From: Seiridium cupressi
Taxonomy: Eukaryota; Ascomycota; Sordariomycetes; Amphisphaeriales; Sporocadaceae
Reading direction: 5' to 3'
DNA length: 64,000 nt
Assembly: GCA_036674765.1 (NCBI GenBank)
Contig: JARVKI010000121.1
Span: 56,093-120,092 of the forward strand
Shown: in pieces, positions 38,302 to 48,304 of the stretch
Layout of the letters: every line of letters begins with the position of its first letter
Position numbering within the stretch: position 1 is the first letter of the stretch
The notes under the pieces: generated by a model
Seen by the model: the letters and a program-made list of their open reading frames with translations, nothing else
Told to the model about the DNA's origin: nothing
The model's database searches: none
Translations under genes and position numbers: made by a program

Positions 38302-38799
38302 GCAATAGTGATTTTGTTATTATTATTCTTTTTATTTTTTATATACCCTGGGGTAATAGTACTTTCAACGGCTCTCGAATAGAGGAGGCTGAAGTTCAAG
38401 TAGATCCAACATTTGAGAGTTTGATCGATAGACGAAAAAGAATAAAGAATTACTTTGATATCGAGCACAAATCCTTCTGTTGATGCGAACTTGTGCATAC
38501 CATGCTGTATGACCCATAGTGTCCAGAATTGAGTGATTAAGCTGTCCAATTGCCTTGATTGATAGAACTCACCGCCGGTGGGCCAAGGCACTAAGTCCAG
38601 ATCGACGCATGGTGGAGAGGAAGCGGCAACCCTGACGAACGGGCTTTCGCGATCCCGATCGCACCACCGCCGCAACGACAAGTGCCGATTTTTGACCTTG
38701 TAAAAAGTGAAAAGGAATATCCAACTCGTTCTCATCGAGTAACTATGATATAGGAGCAGACGCAACTGGTTTTTTTCGGCATTCATTCCACTAGGAAAC
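38302..38799. other. Intergenic between zinc-finger and ferroportin-like genes
   Basis: AT-rich around 38310-38345 (probable 3' end of the zinc-finger gene), then the promoter of the transporter. No gene supported; the minus frame 38801-38127 is a shadow. Confidence 0.5.
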
Positions 38800-40660
38800 A
38801 TGGCTAGCGATCATCAACCAGCCGAGGCCGAATCCAACGGCAGAGCATCGCAGCACGGAGGCTACATTGCCGGGCTCATGGAGATGCAACCGATGAGACC
38901 CGTCGATGACAACGACGAAGAGCCAGAGGCTGTACCGGCGGATTTGCCCCGAAGCCTGGCGGTTCGTCTTTACATCTCACACTTTCTCTCGACATGGAAC
39001 TCGCGGCTCTTCGAATTCGGCGCAGTGCTTTTCCTGGCCTCCATCTACCCAAACACTCTGCTGCCCATGTCTGTCTATGCACTGGTCCGAAGCGCCTCCG
39101 CCATTCTGTTTGCGCAATCCATCGGGTCGTGGATCGACCGAGGCAACCGACTTACTGTTGTGAGGGTTTCCATCATTGGCCAACGCCTCGCCGTGGCTGC
39201 GAGTTGTGCCATCCTGTGGATCATGGAGCAGAAAGTTGGCCTTACAAACACGAGGGTCACGGATACCCAGTTTGCATTGGTGGTCCTGCTGGCTGTAGGC
39301 AACTTCCAGAATTATTTCATGCCCCGTATAGCCTGTTTCGGGAGTTCATCGGTTCCTCGTTAAGAGTTTCTGCTCTTGAATCATGGTTTCCGACTCCCGA
39401 TAACTCGCCAAGCATGTCCGAAGAAGCAATCACTGACTCCAGGTGTTGTAGTGCGCTGAGAAGCTGTGTTCTGTGATGAATCTGGTTTCGGTAGAACGGG
39501 ACTGGGTATGTCGCTATGTATCTATGTGAACGGAGCCCCTTCTAATGCGCTACCAGGTCGTTGTCATCACGGAAGGAAACGAGTCCCTGCGCCGGACCCT
39601 AAATGCCCGGATGCGCCGCATAGACCTCCTCTGCAAGCTGCTCGGCCCCTTGGTCATATCCAACGTTGCCATCGCTTCAACGTTGATAGCTATCTGGGCG
39701 ACCTTGGCCATGAATATCATCTCCGTCATGGTTGAATATATCTGCATTGCTCAGGTGGGTTGGTACGAAATCATGTTCGCGAGATATACTAAGAATTTCC
39801 AGGTGTATGACCGGATCCCTGCTTTGAAGCGTATGCCGACCGCTGTAGTGACCGAGGCCGTGGACGACGAAGAAGGCCGCAATACTCACGCTGTGCAGGC
39901 ATGGCTAAAGTCTATGAAAACGAACTTGCTTCCGATAGACTCGCTCCCTTTCTACTTCCACCAGCCGGCCTTTCTACCGTCCTTCTCGCTTTCTTTGCTG
40001 TACTTGACAGTGCTTTCCTTCTCAGGTCAGATGATCACCTACCTCCTATCCGTGGGTTATACTTCACTACATGTAGGTATCGCTCGGACCGTCAGCACTA
40101 TCTTCGAGCTCAGCGCGACTTGGATCGCCCCTCGAATGATGAAGCGCATCGGTCCCGTGCGAGGTGGCATCTGGAGCTTGTCGTGGCAGATGATCTGGCT
40201 CGCAGGATCTATCAGCTGGTTCTTTTCCGACTTCCACGGTGCCGGGACCAACAGCGTCCTTGCCGGGACTGGATTGGCAGTTGGCGTGGCGTTGAGCCGT
40301 GTTGGCCTTTGGGGATACGATCTGTGTGCCCAAACAATTGTACAAGATGTGAGTTTCCCGTGACACGCTGACAAACAGACCGTACGAAAACCTTGCTGAC
40401 TATGCGTGTAGGAGGTTGAAGCTGACCACCGCGGCACGTTCTCAACTGTAGAAGCGGCATTCCAGAACCTGTTCGAACTATTCTCATATGTCACAACCAT
40501 CATATTCTCGAGGCCCGACCAGTTTCAGTGGCCCGTGGTAATCAGCGGCGTGGCTGTGTATGTTGCCGGCGCTATGTACGCCTACTTCGTCCGTCGCAGG
40601 AGAGGCCACCTGCTTCATTCACCGCCATGTATATGCGAGAAGATATGCGACAAGTCATGA
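38800..40660 (+). CDS. Ferroportin-like (SLC40) membrane transporter, 529 aa, four exons
   Basis: Exons are 38800-39294, 39452-39505, 39557-40348 and 40412-40660, joining to 529 aa, all GT/AG. Exon 2 is only 54 nt and codes CAEKLCSVMNLVSVERDW; it completes the ferroportin motif continuing VVVITEG, equivalent to the QRDWIVVVAG segment of animal ferroportin. Exon 1 carries the first helices (LYISHFLSTWNSRLFEFGAV, SIYPNTLLPMSVYALV, GSWIDRGNRL with the conserved Asp-Arg loop). Exons 3 and 4 give the remaining helices, including DLCAQTIVQDEVEADHRG before the last pair. The total of about 10-11 helices fits the family. Animal and plant members export ferrous iron or other divalent metals from cytosol. 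Fungal SLC40 members are less studied; iron or metal transport is inferred, and cell-surface versus vacuolar location cannot be read from sequence. Confidence 0.88.
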
Positions 40661-42603
40661 GGCGCTTCGTTATTGGTGTAACGGCTATGCTCGTCCAACC
40701 TCTTCCCCTCCAAGTACGACCTCAAACTACGGAAGTAACCATGCGTCAACATGCCACAACGTCAGATGGCCGTCGAATTTGGCATGTTAGCTCTATTACC
40801 AATAGCGCAGTTCAAGACACCGCCTGAACATCTCAAACAGATGACACTCTTACAATGAAATTCCATGGCCTTGTGCTCTCGGCTCCGAGAATTCAGTCTT
40901 TTACGTTGACCACTTTTCGCGCTCGGCTCAGTACATGGTTTCTACGACTTTGGGAGATGGGACCATTCAGTGCTCTCGACCAATTCGGTCTACCACTTGG
41001 GGCAGGACGAGTAGGTTTATCAATTTTCTCCCGTGGACTGAACTAGTGTACCAAGATTACATTCGATGCCGAAGACGTGTCCGGTGTCTAGAGTCGTTCA
41101 CGATTATCATGGATATTGCTCCTTCCTGTTTGGCTGCCATGATACCGGTCCTAACACTAGCTTCTTGTTGGCGCGGAGATGATCACACCGGTATTGCAAA
41201 GACGAAGCCCTTATTCATCTTAAGATGGCGCGGAGAAGGCTGGATCTGATGATACGAAACTCAATTGCGACTCTCTTGTCGTATGAGCCGCTGTCGTGGT
41301 TCGATTGACAGTTGGGAGATGGTGTCAAAATCATGGTCTACGGGTTGGGGCATGGCACTGATTAGGCTTTTCGCGGGCAGAATGTTTTTGCTGGCTGGGA
41401 GTTGGTTTTCTTCAGGAGGCACGACGTAGGTACAGCCAATCATACTCAGGTATCGTGTTTGCGAGCCGGCACCAGCTGGGTCAGGGTCTCATAGTAGCGT
41501 ACATTACATGTATGCAGTGCCAGAGTGGACTCCCCCACGTCGGGTAGAGCAATGCCACAAGTTCAGCTGGACAGGCTCTCCACCGCGAATGCTGCCATGT
41601 GAGTCACAGGGCCGGGCCACTGCTAGTTGAATCATAATGATCCTGTCGTAAAGTGATCCATAGAGAGAGAAAAGTAGAGCCCTCCGGCCGTTGCAGAACG
41701 AGCGCAATGGGGATATTGTTGAATCATTACTATGCGATTGCTGCCGGTAAGGCCGCCGTCCCGGCTATGCTGCAGGCGCAGTGCATGCAGCTTTTCGGAG
41801 TCGTGCGTGGAACATCTGGGGTGGTTCCCTCCCCACAGAGAGATGATCTCACGCTGGAATCCAAGCAGTGCATTGAATGCGATTGCCAACCACCACTCAA
41901 GTGCATGCAGCGAAGCGATATCCCACAAAGAAATCTGCAGTTTTGAGGCCTGCGGCCGCATCGATGTGATGGCTCATAGTTCCAGTGTCCTACATTCTAG
42001 ACTGGTCTAGGTACAAGGCGGGTAGTTGTCACTCAAACTCATGAGGTTAGGATAGTCCTACAGTGTAATGTAGTGACCCCACAAACCTTAAAACCCTTAC
42101 ACACCTGCGCAGTCATCGGCCACCCACGGCGAGCAGAACCACGCTCCACAGGGCTCATTCATAGTCTCTGACCCGGACATTTTCCAATTGATCATGAACA
42201 TCTAACATCTTTGTCCTGGTATGACTGACTAGCGCAGGTGCCTGACAGACACTGCCCGATTCTCAGTGGTGAGCCAATAGGAGACGCCAGCCGCCGCCCT
42301 CAAGACCCTTGTAGCCCTATAGGGAGGCTCCGTTCTGTGCACTAGTAAAAGGTATCAAGGCAGCACTCCAGCATGCATGCCGAATGGCTACCTCGTTTTC
42401 GACCGACCAAAGGAATACATAAGTAGCCTCGTCGTCTGCATATCTGCGTTTTTATTTTATTTTTATTTCTTTATATCACTTTGGATTGTGTTACAACATC
42501 CCTCGATCGGTCGCCATTGCCCTTCACCAAGTTGTGCTTCGATAACTGAACACCGTTCGACAAACTCCAAACAAGTGTTCAGCTACACGCAATACAGCCT
42601 CGA
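40661..42603. other. Intergenic, 1.9 kb
   Basis: No supported gene. Open frames of 60-109 codons occur on both strands without recognisable content. Just before 42604 there is a T-rich stretch (about 42447-42475) consistent with the promoter of the AAA ATPase gene. Confidence 0.5.
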
Positions 42604-44778
42604 ATGGTGTCTTTCAACGCCCTCACCCACCACCTCGACGCCATGGCAAGTCCATCCGGGTCGCCCCTGACGGGCTCGACAACATCTACAGCTCCAGGCG
42701 GGGCTGAAACAACACAGCAGATACCGCAACTCGCAGTACTGGACTTTTTCTTCCCTGGTTTCTCCATGTTCGCTGGCGCCGTGCAGAAGTATTTACACAT
42801 CGACTTGAATCTTTACTTCTCCGTCATCGCCTTCTTCGGAGTGCTGATAGTCATCTGGAACTACACGAGCAGCTTTCTCTGGGAACGCGTAGAAACCCAC
42901 TTCATGTCGAGCGTCGACATCCGCACAGATGATGAGATCTATAATATTCTCATGACCTGGGTAGCTAACCAGTCCTTCTCGCAGTCTGCCAGGCGCTTCG
43001 TCGTCAACGCGGATCTAAGCTCGAGAGCGTGGTACCTCCGACGTTGGGATTATGATTCCGACGACGAGGAGAGCGGAGACGAGAGCGGCGAGGCTGCGAA
43101 GAAGGCTCTGAACTATACTCCTTCATTTGGCACTCACTACTTCTGGTATAAAGGCCGTCTCCTTCTCTTCAAGCGAAACTCAAAGGAGCAGAAGAACAAT
43201 TTTCTCTCCGTCAGTGAGCGCGAAGAGATATCCGTTTGCTGCTTCGGTCGCAACCCTTGGATCATCAAGAAGCTGCTCCACGAAGCCCGCGTGATCTACA
43301 ACAAGAAGGACCAGGCCAAGACTCTGATCTACCGTGGGACCACTCGCTCGGGGTCTACGGAGCCAACCTGGCAGCGATGCCTGGCCCGGAATTCCCGTCC
43401 TTTCTCAACCGTCATCCTGAATGAGAAGACCAAGACGGACCTCATCGAAGACGTCACAGACTACCTCCATCCTGCCACACAGAGATGGTATTCTAACCGC
43501 GGCATCCCTTATCGCAGGGGTTATCTGCTGTACGGACCTCCTGGAACCGGAAAGTCTTCGCTGTCTCTCGCCCTCGCCGGCTTCTTCAAGATGCGCATCT
43601 ACATCGTATCTCTCAGCTCGGTCACCTCAAGCGAGGAGAACCTGATCTCGCTCTTTGCCGAGCTTCCCCGTCGCTGCGTGGTGCTCCTGGAGGATATCGA
43701 CACTGCCGGTCTGACACATACTCGTGAAGAGGGCAAGCAGAACACCGAGACCCCGAGCAGCGAAGAGGCCCTGCAACCCGGACAGCTCACCCCGGGTAAT
43801 GGCAACACCAATGGTAACAAGGAGGCCAACCCCGGCCGACTCTCCCTGTCTGGCCTCCTGAACATCCTGGACGGAGTCGCCTCTCAAGAGGGCCGCGTGC
43901 TCATCATGACGACCAACCACGTCGACAAGCTCGACAAGGCGCTGATCCGCCCCGGCCGAGTCGACATGATCGTCGAGTTTGGCCGCGCTGATGCAGAGAT
44001 GACAGCGGCCATTTTCCGTGCCATCTTCGCCCGTCTGGAGGCTGACGCAGCCTCAACCAAAGTCGCCGAGGCAGATAAGCTCCTGGACCCGGAGATGCTG
44101 AAGAAGCAGGCCGAGGAGAAGGCACTACTCCAGAAGGAGGAGGACGCCCGCATCGAGGCCATGGCGCTCGAGTTTGCATCTCGGATCCCAACTCATGAGT
44201 TCAGTCCCGCCGAGCTGCAGGGTCACCTGCTAAGGCACAAGCGGGACCCTCGGGCTGCTGTCGACAAGTCGGAGGAGTTCGTCGAGCAGACTCGGAAGGA
44301 CCGCAAGGACAAGGAGCTCAAGGAGGCCGAGGAGAGGCGGAAGTCTGAGGAGAAGAAGGCCAAGGAGGCAGCTAAGAAGGAAAAAAAGGAACAAAAGAAG
44401 GCCACCAAGAAGGAGGCGCGAAAGGCCAAGAGAAAGGAGCCCAAGTCTTCAACACCTGGGTCTGATTCCGATGCAAGCTCGTCTTCATCTGACGAATCTT
44501 CGGACGCCGAGGCCAAGAGCACGAAGGATAGCAAGAAGAAGAAGTCCAAGGACAGCAAGCGGGGGAAGAACAAGAAAACTCCCAAGCCCTCAGATCCTGA
44601 CTCGAGTTCTTCTTTGAGTAATAGCTCTTCATCCGATGCCGAGCCTGAAAAGGTCATGGACACGAAGGAGAGCACCGGGCCTCAGACGCTTGTTGTGCAG
44701 GCTGACGCCAAAGTCAGCAAGTCCAAGCACGAGAAGAGAGACTCGGGTTACGGTACACCGACGAGCGTTGAGGTATAA
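42604..44778 (+). CDS. BCS1-like AAA ATPase with long charged tail, 724 aa
   Basis: Single exon of 724 aa. A membrane segment lies near residues 75-97 (YFSVIAFFGVLIVIW), followed by a BCS1 N-terminal domain (WYKGRLLLFKRN, EEISVCCFGRNPWIIKKLL). The AAA module has Walker A GPPGTGKSS at 311-319, Walker B VVLLEDID at about 360-367, sensor-1 MTTNH and the arginine-finger region KALIRPGRVD. About 50 polar residues (Thr, Glu, Asn and Gly-rich) are inserted after Walker B, before LSGLLNILDGV. The last ~200 residues are very rich in Lys, Glu, Asp and Ser (EKKAKEAAKKEKKEQKK and Ser/Asp runs). Yeast Bcs1 inserts the Rieske protein into complex III in the mitochondrial inner membrane. Filamentous fungi carry many Bcs1-like paralogues; this one's tail makes a different role likely. 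The downstream in-frame ATG at 42643 is an alternative start. Confidence 0.88.
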   Translation: MVSFNALTHHLDAMASPSGSPLTGSTTSTAPGGAETTQQIPQLAVLDFFFPGFSMFAGAVQKYLHIDLNLYFSVIAFFGVLIVIWNYTSSFLWERVETHFMSSVDIRTDDEIYNILMTWVANQSFSQSARRFVVNADLSSRAWYLRRWDYDSDDEESGDESGEAAKKALNYTPSFGTHYFWYKGRLLLFKRNSKEQKNNFLSVSEREEISVCCFGRNPWIIKKLLHEARVIYNKKDQAKTLIYRGTTRSGSTEPTWQRCLARNSRPFSTVILNEKTKTDLIEDVTDYLHPATQRWYSNRGIPYRRGYLLYGPPGTGKSSLSLALAGFFKMRIYIVSLSSVTSSEENLISLFAELPRRCVVLLEDIDTAGLTHTREEGKQNTETPSSEEALQPGQLTPGNGNTNGNKEANPGRLSLSGLLNILDGVASQEGRVLIMTTNHVDKLDKALIRPGRVDMIVEFGRADAEMTAAIFRAIFARLEADAASTKVAEADKLLDPEMLKKQAEEKALLQKEEDARIEAMALEFASRIPTHEFSPAELQGHLLRHKRDPRAAVDKSEEFVEQTRKDRKDKELKEAEERRKSEEKKAKEAAKKEKKEQKKATKKEARKAKRKEPKSSTPGSDSDASSSSSDESSDAEAKSTKDSKKKKSKDSKRGKNKKTPKPSDPDSSSSLSNSSSSDAEPEKVMDTKESTGPQTLVVQADAKVSKSKHEKRDSGYGTPTSVEV

Positions 44779-46229
44779 GTGGTTACATCATTGGAGTCAA
44801 AAGTTTTGAAATAATAGGCGTTTTGGGGGTTACCATCAAGGGCATCATGCACAGCATTTACGTATTCATCATATATGCCCACCTGTTTTTAGATGATTCC
44901 CGGATACTAGACGCTTAATAGATGTAGCACTGCGTGCCTCTCTCATGCTCCTGGATCCTGCCGAAATCTGTTCACGTGAAATATATTTTATCACCGCTCC
45001 AGCAATATGCAGTATGTGATATGTGTGTATTCATCTATCCTGGCGTACTACAAATAGGCCTCATTCTTGTCCTCAATCGCCGTCAATATGCAGTATATTC
45101 TTCCGTAAGCACTACGCACCTAGTCTTTTGGTGAAAGCCCAGCTGAAAATAACACCCAACGGACGATCCTTCGGCTTTCCCCTTTGGTCAAGCTGCTCGT
45201 CCTGTACAATTCAGGCTCCCAATACAAGACCGCTGACAGATTGAGGGACCCGACCTCCTCCCCCGCATTCTCTCTCTTGCTTGCATAGCTCTTTGTCGAT
45301 CGTGCCCTACGTGTGGCACGAAGGGGGGCGACTAAGCAGGGTTGAGGATTACCTAGGAAAATGGGCTGGCTCTAGGCTATTGTTGCGTGCCATCGAAATC
45401 ACAGACACTAGACTAGACCAGCCGGTACCCAATATCCATATATACCGGCGAATAGCAAGATTACTCAGACCAGCCCTAACAATGCGCACTTTGTGTGATG
45501 GATGCTACGTGATACCTTGATCCCCGTCAGAATCATTAACTGTCTCCAGTGCTCCAAGGCGCCGCGGCCCTTCAAGCTCATCCATGAGACTGCACTCGAA
45601 TAGGTTGGTTGGTTGAATTCTGCATAGTTTTTTCGAGTTTTTTTTTTCTCCCCCCTCAGCAGCTCGGTTTTCAGCTAAAAAGGTTATAACTGTCTATCCT
45701 ATCTGCTTGACGTATTCGCTAGCTGTTGATGAGCAATGACCGTCCGCGCTGCTCGAGGAGTCGAAGCCATCCACGATAGGCTATAGATGTGGTATTCCCC
45801 GAGTCAGCATCCTTGACGACTTAGCCTCACACCTAATATGATCACATCCCTTTCCCACCGTGTTGATTTCATGGTTCTATGTTCGACTGATGTGATAAGA
45901 TCTTGTTCCTTGTGATATGAGTTGGGTGGAAAGAGCTGCGACAAAAGCCTGGGTATCATGACCAAAATTCGCCCTCCGTACCATGCAATTGTTACGTCTC
46001 CCCTCGCATGATGAATGCACAGTCGCTTCTCATGCGTGGTATGCTCTAACGCCCCGACACCCTAAAACACTATGAACTCCGAGAACCCTCAATCTAGTTG
46101 GGTTCGAGACATGTGTGTTGTGAATCCATTAGCCCACGCCAGGTAAAACTGCCGCGTGTTGTTGCCGTGCTCTCAGGTGGCCGGCGTCGTGGGTTCTTCG
46201 TGATGATACCCTAAAACAAATGGAACTTC
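44779..46229. other. Intergenic, 1.45 kb, convergent genes
   Basis: Lies between the 3' ends of the AAA ATPase (plus) and the kinase (minus). No gene supported. A poly-T/poly-C run occurs near 45628-45656. Confidence 0.5.
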
Positions 46230-48304
46230 TCAGCCAATAATAACTCTGGCACCTTCCTTGCCCAACACTCCCCGCTCCTTTGGTTTCGGGCTGTGGCCCC
46301 GTCCTTTCTTGCGGCCAAACAGCCCAAAAACGCCGCCGCCGGAGCCACCAGCCTTGTCGTCGTTTACGGCGTTTGCATCTGCCGGCAAAGTGGCATCCTG
46401 CCGTGCTAATTGTGACCAGCTGCCCGCAGCGTCGATCGTCACTTGCACGCCGCCTGTCGGAGATTCCACCCGCATGCCTGATGGTTGCGAACTGCGGGTG
46501 GTATATGAAGTTGGATACGGTGGTAGCGGAGGCGGTCGACCAGGGGCAACCCGGCCCTGTCGCTCGTTGTAATCCCGATGATGCTCGCTCGACATGTGTC
46601 TCTGTACCAGGTCTGGCCGGTAGGCCCCATTCGCAGGCTGTGCGGGTACAGCCGTGTTGACGCTGATCGCCTGACCGTGAGTTGCGCCGTCTTGTTGGCC
46701 AGGTGCTCGACTGCCTTCCGCGCTCCCACCGGCTTCATTCTGCATGGCAGTAATCCTGTTGGAGGTTAGTTGTGTTTCTATCCATAAGCGACAGAGGATG
46801 GGATTCCCTACTTGTTGTAAGCAGCAACGGTATAATCGAATGGCTGAAAGTCCCTCTCGATGGAACGATAAAGCTCCTCCTCCCGGATTTCCTTGTCCGT
46901 GGCATCGTCCTTGAGCTTCTCGCGTGGCTTTTGTCTCCGTGCTCTTGCCTCCAAAGGTGCCTCTTCCAGCAGTAGTTCTTCCAGGTCGTATGTCGCATCG
47001 AAATTAGTCTTGTCCGCAGAGGGAACAAAGACGGGTTCGAGCTCCTTCCTCATTAATCCTTCAAAGTCGATGATTCGAAAGAACTCGTTGTCGATGAAGC
47101 TATTCCAGGTCGACCCCATGCGTGTTTTGGGGTTTGGATCTAAAGCCGACTGTATGGCGTAGAGACACGGTAACGATACGGGAGGCGATGTGATGGGGAA
47201 TTTGGGGTTGGCGGCAGTAATAACGTTGGACAAGCTCGATTCCGAATTGCCTTCAAATGGTCGCTGGGTTTCGGGTCAGTCTCGTCACAAAGAGCTCAGA
47301 GCCGAGGGACTCACCTTGTTGTAAATGCACTCGTAGAATAATACACCCAATGACCACCAATCTGCTGTTACTGTGTAGCCTTTACCGCCGTACACTTCGG
47401 GAGCTAGATATGCCAAGGTGCCAGACTTGCTGGTCAGAACCTTGCCGGGGACTACATCTGAGGCAACATTCTGGAAGGGCATTTGTCAGTTCGAGATATT
47501 TGTTCGTTTGTGCAGGCAGTTGTCGACTTACGAAATCTGTCAAGTGGACATGCCCTTCTCCGTCCAGCAAGACATTGTCAGGCTTGACATCGCGGTGTAT
47601 GATGCCCTGTTCGTGTATATATCTCAAAGCACAGCCCAGTTCGGCAATCCAGAAGCGGACGGCCTCTTCGGTGAATGTCTTTCTCGATATGTGGAATCGT
47701 AGGTCGCCTCCGGTCATTAAATCAACCACCAGGTACCTATTTGCCTGAGTCAGGGGGCTCCGCTTCGCAGTCTGGGCGGGGTTCCAACGTACATGTACTC
47801 GATATCTTGGAAACTGTAACGCAAGTTACAGATGAAGGGATGATTCACATGCTCGAGCATGCGTCGTTCCCGGATGATGTTTCGGACACTTTCTGAGCGT
47901 ACAACTAGAGATCTGACGTCTTAGCATGCCGTCATCATCGCCACTGTCAACGGGACTGTGCACAAACCTTCATCTTTCCGTATGTATTTTAGAGCAAACG
48001 ATAGCCCCGTGTCTTTCCTCTCAACAATTCGCACTTTTCCAAAAGCTCCTCGACCGACAACTCGTAGCAGGCGAAAGTGGTTGAGATTTACTGTAGGCGG
48101 GGGCCGTAGACGTCAGCAGAGGGATCGAAGTGGAGAGGCGAGGTCAAAAGGCCGTGTGTGCGAGCATGCGGAGCTGAGCGGTGCGCGGAACTCTGTTGAA
48201 TTGTGTGCAAATACACGACAATTGCCACGATGGAGGCGGCGAGCGAGAGAGCTGAACGTACCTTCGCCGTTGAGATCAACGGGCTTGCCCTGACTGTTGC
48301 CCAT
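46230..48304 (-). CDS. AGC-family Ser/Thr kinase, YANK (STK32) type, 538 aa, seven exons
   Basis: Minus-strand exons: 48304-48262, 48090-47968, 47904-47793, 47736-47532, 47470-47315, 47263-46812 and 46755-46230, joining to 538 aa. The N-terminus MGNSQGKPV has the MGxxxS N-myristoylation form. Kinase features: Gly-loop GRGAFGKV (27-34), FALK with Lys49, HRDVKPDN (140-147), and TDFN (159-162) where most kinases have DFG. The DFN variant is typical of the YANK/STK32 group. The activation segment runs GTLAYLAPE, then [14 protein letters not shown]-terminal extension ([19 protein letters not shown]) resembles the AGC tail; the last ~150 residues are disordered, Pro- and Gln-rich. Likely membrane-associated by myristate. 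S. pombe ppk33 is, as I recall, a relative. Substrates unknown. Confidence 0.9.

Noticed and set aside
44223..44675. 150-codon Ser/Phe/Leu-rich minus frame that looks like a membrane protein
   Set aside because: It is the antisense shadow of the Lys/Glu/Asp-rich tail of the AAA ATPase.
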